Source: Pisaster brevispinus (taxonomy: Eukaryota > Echinodermata > Asteroidea > Forcipulatida > Asteriidae). Taken from it: a stretch of 64,000 nt of DNA. The position numbers were made by a program, and so were the translations under genes. Numbering within the stretch: position 1 is the stretch's first letter; each line of letters begins with the position of its first letter. Positions 13,201 to 25,200 of this stretch are shown here, piece after piece. The notes under the pieces were generated by a model. That model saw only the letters and a list, made by a program, of their open reading frames with translations. It ran no database searches and was not told where the DNA came from. Location: the NCBI GenBank assembly GCA_023634235.1, contig JAMKCF010000020.1, forward strand, positions 62,001-126,000, in the 5' to 3' direction.

Positions 13201-16200
13201 CGTAGTCCAGACGAGAGGTTATGAGGGAATGTACTGCATGGTAGCAGGTGTCCTGGTCAAGAAATCTGCGGATACGATGAAGATTGCGAAGGTGGAAATT
13301 AGTTGACAAGATACACTGCGTTGTTGTTATCTAATTCGGCCATGATGTCATTTTTGACACGCAACAAAGCGGTCTCCATACTATGATTGCACCTGTATGC
13401 TGACTGAAAATGTTGGTTAAGAGAGTTAGATTCAACATGGGCATTTAAGCGACAAGAAACAACCCTTTCAATCAGTTTGGATAAGAAGGCAATGTTGGAA
13501 ACAGGCCTAAAATTGTTTAAGTTGTTTTGAACCACGTTTGACTTCTTAAGAACAGGTGTAACAATGGCACGGCGTAATGAACTGGGGAATATACCCGTAT
13601 GCAATGAAGTGTTGACAATATGAGTTATGTAATGAACCATGGAACATGGAAACATAATGTTGATCATGGTAAGTAAGTCTAATCAATCTTAACATGCCTG
13701 TAATATTGTAACTTTGATGAGGTGGCTAATGAGGAGAATTAGTCTCAAGTGTTAATCTCAGAAGGTCTAGATGTCAACATAAAGACCACAGTGGAGTTTG
13801 TCTCAGCTTATAAAACCTGACCAAGGTCAACAAGATTTAGTGATGTGCACAAAGGGTAATGAGTTTTATACAAATCAGGCATATAAAGCAGGCTGAGGTC
13901 ATGTTTAACTACCAAGTCAGCCTGCAGTGCCACTTAAGACGAACATCATCAATTTGGTCTAGCAATCATTCATGGGAAAAGTGTAATGAAGAACAGAATG
14001 TTATTTGAGTGTAGTTTGTCTTGCCTCAATTGAATGAAAGCGATTCTGTATCTATCAACTCTGTGCTATTTAGCACCAGACATCACTAGGTCATATCACT
14101 TACCTCTGCAGCCAAGGAGCTCAATACGGAGTTCAGGGCGGTGTTTCCAGGCTGTTGGTCTGATGCGGATGAACCGTGCTTGAATAGGCTGCTTGAATAT
14201 ATTGGTAACTGGGGTGATTCCATCAGTATTGCCGAGAAATGTCTGTCAATGGAATCAAAGATGGATATGACAAGAGGCTATTCAGAAAAGTCAATGTTAA
14301 ACATTGTTGAATTTGTTTTTCTCAAAATTGTTTTGACCCACCCACCCACCACAAACTTACATTTTTTAATATTGAATGGCTCTAAAATGTAACAAGTCCC
14401 ATGGAAAAACAAAGTAATGCCTCAAATGAACCAGATATTTTAGACCAAAGGTCTCCAATGTCAGTAGTTTTCAATGTTTTTTTCTAGCTTAAAGAAACAA
14501 CTTTGTAGTTTAACAGGAATAACATTTGAAGATCTTGGCCGGCTGGGTACCTTTGTTTTCTTTTTTTTCAATTGTTAATTTTCTTTCTTCTTTTTTTAAT
14601 CAACTTCGTTTTACATTGACTATTCTGAAAGGCCCCTTATAAATAAATGAGTGAATAATAATTTATATTTAGATCATGAATACTAACTGTACAGCTTCAT
14701 TGAAGTGTCCTTGTTGATAAGGAATACATGTTCGGATGGAGGGTGTCTTTGCTGAATACCCTTACCTGTGGAGTAGAGGTCCCATTCACATACAGCCATG
14801 CAGTGCCATCTATGCTGTATTGTACCTGGTAATGTGTCACATAGTAACCACCGCCTGGAGAGCCCTGTGTAATGACACCCTCAACATGCAGAGTCTCTAT
14901 GCCCGTATCTACTTGAAGCCATGAATCCATGAATTGCCCTTCAGCTGGACGCCAAAAACGGTTCAGGTTCAGTCGTGCATTACTTGGCTGAGACAGTAAA
15001 CGCCACTGACTAGATGCTGTAATTCTACCATCCTGAATACTTAAGTCTTCCATACCAAGTGCATTTCCACAATATCTACCAACTGAAACCAAACACAACA
15101 TAAGGACTAATAAAAATAATTGTTCGTTTTCGGTAACAAACTCTTAAAAATTTGGGACGGTAGGTAGGAAAACAATTTTATTCTGCAAAAAAATAGTGGA
15201 TCTGTGATTTGAGAATCAGTTTTATAGAGCTTCTTTTGCAATGAAATTTTTGTGTTCAACGATTGGTCGACAATGCAGATTGATAACAATTTCACTGAAC
15301 TTTGCCCTGCATCCCCCTTTATTGGCAAAAGTTGTCGATGCTTGAATAGCCTTAATCTAAGGCTGTGTATAGTACAATGTGCCACATTATAGAGCAATTG
15401 TTTACTCAGCTTGTGAACGTGTTGCGAATTGGAGTCTAGCCAAGCTTTTTATGAATATGGTATTTATCAACTGGCCAATCATAGCATGTGACTTGCAGGC
15501 GACCGAACGCTTTGGTGCAAGTGGATACTCACTACCATTACCATGTGGTTATATGCATGCATGTTTTAACAATGTATGAAAGATCAAAATTGTTATCACA
15601 GCTACCTTAAATCTAGCAAATATGACAAACTCAAAAATAATCTCTTGTTGGGATTTTACCACCGTCCGTACCCCTTATTTATTGTCATTGGGAACTTTTT
15701 TTTTCCTCACACGGCAGACTTGTTAAGGAAGTTTTTTGACTTGCCCTCTGTCGGAAGTTGTCCGTAGGAACCGACTTACACACGACGGCCATTGAAAATC
15801 ATGAGACTCAAATTTTGAAGATATCGATACATTTTACTTGATATGTTTGCGGTCGCAAGGTTTTGACACGGACGGTCAGGTTACCAGATAGCCTTTAATT
15901 ATTTGAGGAACTTGGTGATTCATTTTCCCAAAAACTTTTTAACTCAAAGTCAACTGATGCTGCTTTATGTGTTTCATATTAAAATGAGTCACTATTAAAA
16001 AGTCTCAGATAAAGAATATTGAAGCGTCAGTAGTAGTTGATGACAAAATATATCCAACGTATTCAGCAATAGTGATTAATAGTGATTAGATGGAGATTGT
16101 AGTCCTCCTGGTCATGATTAGTACAAGCAATTGTAGACATACCAGTTGGTTGTAGACTCAAGTGCTCCATGGACAGGGTGTAGTCATCAGGTCCTATGTG

Positions 16201-19200
16201 AAAGGGTGTCTCTATCAAATAACCAGTGCTGTTATATTCATTGGTGAGGTCCAGACGGATTGTCCAGTTCCCTTCAGCATCAGTCAGCTTATGTAGAATC
16301 TCATTGCCAAGCCAGAACTCACCATCCATTGACCCAAAGCCATCCTTGTAATCTGCCCAACTGCGGTTGAAATTGACTGATCCATCATAGCGCCGCTGGA
16401 CCACCTAGAAATAAATAAAATTAGACCGTATAGCCTAATAGTGAGTTGTGCAGACCAAATTTGAACATTAGTTTCAAATTTATATGCAATCTTTGGAATT
16501 CTTTTCTTTTAACAATCACAACTTTGACAAGATTAAAAAGCTGTTGTAGATAACAATATGAAAACTTAATTTCAAATCAAAAGCTTATAATTGTATTGGC
16601 TGTAAAGCTGTAGTTTTTTTCTGTCAGCCGGGCCAATTACTGTGGCATTCAGTGCTTACAGAGACAATGCACCACACAAGAATAGCTCTGAGTTTCTTTG
16701 CCTGCAGTGTTAAATCCTTGGTTATGTAAGTGTGGAAGCAATAACTCCAAGCTTAACACTGAAGCACGTTTATGTAGGTTTTCTTCTTACGCAAGCGTCA
16801 ATGTTTTGCTTCTTTGTAGGGTGAGATGAATGGAGTCCAGATCTAGCCAATGGCCTGGCCACGCACACACTCAAGATTTGTTGACGCTTTTGGCCAACAA
16901 AGCTATAAAATTTTACCCGCTTGTATGGGGACTTGTCCCAGGCTTAACAAAAAGGTGCTGGGAGGGGCTAATGTATTAGTATGTTCTTTGGTCGATCGTC
17001 CATCACCTTGTAAAACCTGTGAGCACCTCTTTCTGTTTACAAAAGACTAACAAATAATTGTTGTAGGAATATCAATTGTGTAAATGCCGTGAATTCGTTC
17101 CCTTAATTGCCCCCATAGGTCTGTATCCCATCATTTATTAATCGTTACCCCAATGTGTTGTAAGCACTTTATGGAGTACACTCAAGCTTTCTTCAAGGTC
17201 TGAGTCTTAGCATGCAGTTGACATTGCAACACAACAGCACTCTGTATACTGCACTCATCACCACTATAGGTACCATCAACCCAAGCATGCATAACTTGGC
17301 TGTACCTGCATATTGACAGACATCCTGAACAACATCTGTTCACTACAATCTTCATCAGATTCTTGCTGGCATGGTAGAAGAGGCCTATTGTGCGGGGGTT
17401 GCTACACTCTTTACCATTGCCCTTTTTAAGTACAGAGTGAATACCGCTCTGCACCAGTCTAATGTTCACTCCTCGCTATTCAGGATCTTTTTACAGAGTA
17501 TCCACAAAAATCGATTCAATCTTTACCTGTTGCTTTCCATAACTCAATGGGAATCTCGCCACACCAGGTGACTTTCTGTTCTGAATGTGATGGATGGCCC
17601 ACTCAACTTCCTCTCTCAGGGGTACAGGCTCCTATGACCTATGTAGGTCTCCTGTCTTCACCCTCATCCTGGTCCATTGGCTTGTACAGCTCTTCACACT
17701 ACTGAGCCCAGCCAGCCTAGCAGTGTTGAAGTCGAGACCCGATAGTCCGAGACCAAGACCGAGACCAAGACCTGAAAGTCCGAGACCGAGACCGAGATCG
17801 AGACCGAGATCGAGACCGAGACCGAGACCAGGCGGTCGAGACCAAGACCGAGACCATAAAGGTCCGATTCCGAGACCGAGACCGAGACCAAGACCTTAAT
17901 GAATAAATTAATTAATAAAAGAGTCAAGTAATTTTGTGAAATTGTATGAGTGATTGTGCACACAATTGTATTATCATGAAAACAAGTAAACAACATGTGA
18001 AAAGAATGGTAGAAACCAAGCTACCAACAAAAAACAAAGGATGTATTCCCGACTCCTCATCATATCAAAAAAGAAATTGCTGAAATAAAAGCAGTCTCAT
18101 CTTGTCTACCAGGTCTAGACATCAATCATGTGAACTTCTATGATTTTTTTGTTTAGTATTACTCATCTGTATAAAAGACCTACCCAGCACAATTGGAGAA
18201 AAAAAATCTGTAATATATTTTATGGGAGGTTTGTATCCTAAGAAAGGGACGATATATGAAAAAAGAAAATCCCAGAATCGGGAAAACATCATCATGACAA
18301 AACACAGGACTCAACCAAAATTTAACACTTCTACCAAACCACTGGTCAGGTGAAAGAAACACGATAATTGTACATCTAAAATAATTGGTTTGTTTATTTG
18401 TGGAACATTTTAAAGAACATTTTCATTGCACTTTTAAAACATAAGCATGCCCAACATATCCACTGACAGTCTTGCCTGATGGGAGTGCATGATAATGTCA
18501 CCCCCTGCTAAAGACTCTGCAGAGTATGCTGCAACTGACAGAATTTTGTACGCAAGGGTTGGTAGTTTCTTAGCTATTTGTTGCCAGAACTGTAGTGCAC
18601 TTAACCCAGGGGCAGATTCATTTTGACTCCTGTAGATGTTTCACAAGATGTTATCTTGTATCCTTTTTTGGAGCAACCCCTCCACCGTGATGACGATGGT
18701 GACTGTATTTGGCAAGGAGGTCTAGTACACTAGGGGTGGATTTCACAAAGAGTTAAGACTAGTGTCATCTCGAGTTAGGACGAGTTACTCGTCCTAACTT
18801 AGGACTAGCCTTAAGTTTTTAATAACTCCTGGACTAGTCCTACACAGTGTGTGTTCTGTGCATGTTACTGGTTGGATGCAAAATCGTATTGCGCAGGCAG
18901 GGGAGGGAGATTGGGATGTTCTAATGAGTTGCATAATGGTAAAAAAAGGCTGGTCTCGAAGCGAGACCAGCCAAATATTCGAGACCAAGACAGAGACCTC
19001 AGGGTACCGAGACCGAGACCGAGACCCGAGAGCGGCAAAACCGGTCTCGAGACCGAGACCGAGACCGAGACCTGTCTCGAGACCTACAACACTGCAGCCT
19101 AGAAAGCTTTTCCCTCTGTTAGCACATCACCCTTACTGTCAATAGTCACATCAGTCTGGGATGAGCGATCTGAAGTCAGTTCCTTTACCAGATCATAAAT

Positions 19201-22200
19201 CTTCTTTGAGTTGTTGCAGCTGCTATCCAACTCTATGCACTTATTTTCGGTGTAGCTCATCTTATCTTCTCTGGCTCTCCTAGTGGACTACTTTATTTAG
19301 CCATGCCCATTCCTTATGATCTCCCCGTGACTTGGCCTTCCTCCATTGTTCTGCCACTTCCCTCGGTTCTGCTTTCAACCACTGCTGTTTGACCTAAGCC
19401 TGAACGATATCAACAATTTTGACCGGGGATATACCGACAGGTAAATGTTGCCCATCTGTTGATATTCCGTGAAGAGTTTTGAAAAATGAAGGACACTGTA
19501 GAATGAGATAACAATGACTTAGTCGAATGCGGGAGAACAGTTTTACCGCAGGGAGGAAATGAGCAATTAAACATACAAACCACTGAGATAAAATCACTGA
19601 ATTAACATCCAGATTCCAAGAAAACAGAACTTCTTACATTTTCTGAGTTTTTTTATCTCTGCTTCCAACTCAATTTACTCATGATTTCGACCTCCACGAT
19701 TGGACGTTGCAATCTTTAAAAGACGGTGCCTCAATTTTTATTCTGATTCGCTCATTGATATTGCTGCACATGTTACGTAACTACATGTATTTTTCAGGGC
19801 ACTATATGTTTCCAAACAACGCAGTGATTTCTAACCGAGGGAATTTCCCCTGCAGCTTCGTACCCACTGCAACACGCCATTCCTTTGTTCCCTAATGATA
19901 AAGAATACCACACTAGGCACAGTGGCCACAGATAGAACATCCGCGAGATCGAGGTGATAGCTACTACTATGGGATGGCAGCACTGCGCGAAGCATTACGT
20001 CATAAATATATACACCAGTTGCCTCAATTTTTATTCTGATTCGCTCATTGATATTGCTGCACATGTTACGTAACTACATGTATTTTTCAGGGCACTTTAT
20101 GTTTCCAAACAACGCAGTGATTTCTAACCGAGGGAATTTCCCCTGCAGCTTCGTACCCACTGCAACACGCCATTCCTTTGTTCCCTAATGATAAAGAATA
20201 CCACACTAGGCACAGTGGCCACAGATAGAACATCCGCGAGATCGAGGTGATAGCTACTACTATGGGATGGCAGCACTGCGCGAAGCATTACGTCATAAAT
20301 ATTCACACCAGTTGGCCAATCAGAAAAGTATGACCTCCACTTCTTCTTCACCATAACAAAGTCAATCTGATTCCTAGTACGCCCTCACAGGCTGGTCCAT
20401 GTGCGCCTCAGGTGGTGTTACCAATAACCAAGGCAATATTAGCATGCAGACTCTCTTATCTAGAAGAATACTGTGCTTCCCTCATTTGCTGTGAACCTTC
20501 CCTGCCCGAGCTACCAATGTTCAGCCACTCCTAGTACCTTCACCCCTCATCTTGCCATCTCGGATAGTACCATGTCCAAATTCCCAGTTGTGAGCCCCCT
20601 TACATTCCTTGTAGCGCAGATGAAGTGATGACGCAGAAAAATGTTGCTCATGATTTTCCCTGGTGCATCGGCTGCAAGACTTCCCTGAGAGAGCTTTGGT
20701 TCTGCACTGTCATCAGTGATACAGAGGTCCTCAGTTGCCACAACTCTCTCTCTCCCTCAGTTGCATCTTCAGTGTCTTTGATCCTAGGGGTCACACATTC
20801 TGACAATATTCTGTGTCTTCTTTGTTGTGTTATTATAATGACAATCTCGGCCATATAGTGCAATAGGTGACCAGGTCTTATTGCAGCAAGGCTTAAGGAT
20901 GCCTTGAACCTCTCTCTTCCTGGTGGCTCTTTTGCCGTGCGATGAGACAGTTGACCGCCAAGGTGCAGTTCCTACGCCCAAAGCCGTTGACTGACTTATG
21001 TAGTTGAGGAGGACAAGCCCCTGTTTCTGGTTAGTCTTATATTGGAGTGGCCCTCTCCTAAATAGGTTGCTGTCCATAGCTAATGAGTCCCATCTGCCTA
21101 AGTTTGAAATCAGAGTTTTCCTTCTCCTAGGTGAACTACCTTTCATAGCCAATGAGCTCCACCTACTCCACCTCCACCTTCACACCTCTGCCCACAGTTT
21201 GCAACAGGTATTGGCACGTGATGCCGGGCAGAAGGAGTTTGAATTAGGTGAGGCTATTTGAGAAGCTGATCATATGGGACATTTCAACTGGGAGTGGCTC
21301 AATCGTCCTCACCGCCCCGATCATCCTTAAACGTTTTGGTTGGGGAATGGGGGTAGACCTGAACAATTTTTGAATATCTTTGATTCTGAATACATAACGG
21401 AAACCTGTTTAAGTGAAGTATAAGTTGATGTACTTACAATCCAGCCTGTATGCTTCGTCATATCACACAACACCTTAATTCCTTCATCATTCTGGAAGGG
21501 ATAGATAGTGTAGATACCATCCAGTCTGTAACCAGCATCCAACAAAGCCTGACAGTCTGTAAAGTGATCTGATGGATTGAACATAACTAATCATATTATC
21601 ACATGCAGTAAAGGCTAATGGAAGTATCACAATAATGTGAACCTTTATAGGTCGTTCACAGTCAAACATGGAGGCACTTACAGGGTATGGAAAGATAATG
21701 GTTTTCTACTGTTCCCAGAAATCCTTAGAAGCTTTCGTTGCAATTATGTTCACATGTTACAAGTGTTAGTTGTTTTGTTAGAGGATGAAATTACCTTTTT
21801 AATGATTTGCAGAGTTGTTTTTATTTTTTACCAAACTAAAGCCTTGAGGTTAGAATAATTAGGAAAGTTTTTCATGCTTGAAGTGAACTTTTTCAGGTGG
21901 AAAATGGCATACCTTAGGAAATTGCAATAAATGTCTCTATTACATACAGTATCTTCTTTCACCAAAACTCTCTGTTAATTCTTTCCAGCCGTTGATAGTC
22001 CATATTTAAAAACAGTCAGTAACATGTGAAAGCACCAAGCATGAAATACGTTGTACTAAAAATACAATTTGTACACGCACAAAATATAAAGGTGTTGCAT
22101 TACATATTTGGCCGATGTGTTGAATAAAATGTCCTACTTTTGAACCTCAGAAGAAGATAACATCATTCTTTTGCTATGGGGGACATGTGCTAGTTGTTGA

Positions 22201-25200
22201 CCACCATGATTTTGAGTTTGTGCTCAATCTCTTGCTGTTTGTGCTTTCACCAACATGTGTTAAACTTAGAATACAACCTGTCAAGTTTTAAGGGCAGTTC
22301 AGGAGTAACATTCATGGCAGTTGCAGAATAACTGACAACTTAAATTAGCTGTTTTGTAGCGCAGCGCTGCGAAACAGCTCTTGTTTTCGTTTTTTTAATT
22401 ATTATAATTATTTATTTTTTATTTGTCTGTTTCAGTAAAAAAGCCATTGAGATAACGCACGTATGTTCTATGTGGCCTTTTGCATAGTTCCTAAAGAGCA
22501 ATTGCAATGGAACTTTCTGTGATGAAAGGCATTGGTGCAATAATGCCACTCAAACAATGTCATGATGACGTCATCAACTGTCACGTGACGTCATCTTAAA
22601 GGTTTCTATTTTAAATATTTGAAAATCCGTAAGAAATCAGCCACAAGAGACCGTAGGTTTCTGTTTGCGGGATTGTATAGGGATAAATTAGGTCTTTATT
22701 TTATTCAGTGTGCATGACCTCACATGACCTCTACTTCCGGTCAAAACCGGAAGTGCCTCGTAATTCAAAAGTGCTAGATGTTATGAAAATGCTTTCAACG
22801 ATGTTAGTGTCTGGCAAGGGTGTGCATTTGAAAAAAAAATACCGATGACGTCACGATACACACGAGCGCCCTCTAGCGGCAGGTTGAAAACTGTTCAAGA
22901 TTGACTTTTTGAAGATGTGTGTGGAGAAGTTTAGTGTAATCACTTTAAAATTTACACACATGTTGACTGTCAGGCAGCCATCATATGTGTAAAGTTTCAG
23001 ATCAATGATGTCATCGGGGGGTCACGTGACGCAGCATTAAAGGTGCCTTTTTTGAAGTCGTATATCTCCCGTAGTATTAGCGCGATCATGTTGAAACTTA
23101 GTAGGCTGTTCGATATTGGCAAGTTCTTGTATATTCTGAAATGACGTCATGATGATGTCATCACGTGATTTTTAAAGATTTTTTTTCATTTTTTGCACAT
23201 TTTAGTCATAAATTGCTTACAAAACGTGGTATAATCCAAATTCTTTTAAACAGGCTTGATACGTCATAACTGCTTTGAATAAAAAAACCTTTCAAATTCA
23301 GTTGAGTAATTTGAAAAAGTTATGACGAAACAGCTCGGCATTTGTGCACAAATGCAATCATGTCTAGTTAAGTGAGACCTTGTCAGATTTTAGTGGTAAG
23401 TTTAAAGTATTTTAGTTTTTTATTCACTTGCAAAGGCCTGAGCGACTTGATCATCCATGATATCTGAGACAGGACCATTCCGAATATCTAAGATGGGGGG
23501 TCAGTTCCCAGAGTTTTTTTAATTTTTTTTTATGGGCTGTGAAACTTGTTCCTGGCATACAACTGTACACAAAATGTGCTAAACCAATACACACAAACAC
23601 AGATGACCAAGATCTAACCCACTGATAAGTGGAACAATCTGTTCAGCTGTCTGTTCTATGTTACAGGCTTGGCTTGTCATGTCGTTTTGCCCGCTGCTTG
23701 AGCAAGGCCACTCAACTTACCCCCCACCCCCCCCAGACAAACTGGCACCGTTCTGTGGGAGGGACCGTGGAGAAAGTCAGGCTAATACAATTCGTTTGTT
23801 TATTACAGGGATGACTGGATTTGACCACGGAGGTAGGATTACACAGTCAGGCTAATACAATTCGATTGTAAATTGTATTGATAAAATACTGTTTGAGAGT
23901 GAGAAAAATGTAACACAAACATGCAATTTGAAACTCTTTGTTTTTTATTATTTTTGTTTTCAACCCAAAATTCTTTATTATTTGTCTCTATCTAATTAAA
24001 ACCAAATTAATTAAAAATTAATTTAAAATAAACAAAATCAAGCTTAAGTAATCATCGACAACAACTGGGCTTGTAAAGAAGTCACTAGGATGTCAAAAAA
24101 TTAATGGGAGATGAAAATATAACAATAAGAGGGGGCGACAGTAATTTTTGTCAATGTCTTACAGTTAGCAAGTTTCTAGGGACCCGTAATACTTAAAGGT
24201 TAAGAGACAAGAATAAATGATGAGAAACAAAAGACAGCTTACTGTCAGGATGTTTGTCAAGTGCTCCAAGGAACTTAGTGTTGTTAAAAATAACTTTTTG
24301 CTCACCTTGTTGAGTAGAGTGACATCGATTCCGTTTTGGTACCTGTTTCATGACTTGTGTGACCCAGTGTTGACCTGGAGTATAACCATCAGGTGGTGGT
24401 CCAAAGTGATGAACTATCATCTTACTCTCAGTCAATTCAAGGAAAACTGAAACTGAACAATGTCAAGTAATAGCAATGTCTGTATCACTTGGAGCTACAT
24501 TCTGATGAAGTGTACACAATTTGCAACATGAGAACAGGGACTCATTTCGAGTGTTTTCCGTTGGTTGGACTCTCAAACCTTTGCAATACAATCCTCTTTG
24601 AGTAATGAAAATGATTCGTTTTTTGTATCAGGGTGGTTTGGGGACATTTTTAAATTGTGTATTCTTGGCTAAAGACCATGCAAACCTCATGCTCATTCTT
24701 TACCATTTTTAACCACTTTGATGAAGTCTACATTGCTTAAATGAGAGAAGGAAACAAACGTGTGCACTTTAACAGGTCTCAAACTTCAAATAGGCTTGGG
24801 ACTTGCACAGTCTAAATTAGTGGTGTTTAGGAGTATTCAAACATGACATTTTTTTGCTGAATAGCTGATTGCCTTGTGTTTGGTCTGCAAGCGGTGTAAT
24901 TGAAAAATAAAAATTGTTGTACAACATCTTGCTGTGCCTGTAATTAACTCTTGGTATTAGATAATGAGTCATTGAGCACAAAAGATGGGATTTTAAGTTA
25001 CTTATAAAATAAGCTGACTCCCCTGTTTTTGGTTTCTCAATCATTTTTGTTTAACTTAATACAAAGTGTGGTTTGGATTGGTTCAAAGAAAGGCAGTGAG
25101 TATATGATATGTGAAGAGATCAATGCTCACTGTGTGGAACCTTTGGAGTGTTTGAAATTACTTGGTATTCAGTTTTCCACAGATCTACATTCCATGGTTT

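Larger units (their letters stand above)
17180..21000 (-). pseudogene. Decayed APE-type LINE (endonuclease plus RT), split by later insertions
   Basis: Minus strand, 5' to 3': [20 protein letters not shown] (endonuclease start, about 20620), [16 protein letters not shown] (about 20350), a linker with [16 protein letters not shown] (about 19190), VLTEGKAF and [14 protein letters not shown] either side of the hAT insertion, then [34 protein letters not shown] and ASKNLMKIV (RT, 17600-17340). Resembles LINE proteins annotated as craniofacial-development-protein-2-like. Many stops and frame breaks; dead. Lies in introns 3 of gene 1, same strand. Confidence 0.78.

Noticed and set aside
17594..17899. 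[12 protein letters not shown] frame, and similar frames at 18849-19145 and 32088-32325
   Set aside because: Direct translation of GAGACC hexamer arrays; low complexity, no independent support.
19831..20354. Two almost identical minus-strand frames
   Set aside because: They are the two units of the 293-bp tandem duplication inside a decayed LINE.
20784..21152. 122-codon minus-strand frame upstream of the LINE endonuclease
   Set aside because: Could be the LINE 5' region but shows no recognisable zinc knuckle or other ORF1 feature.
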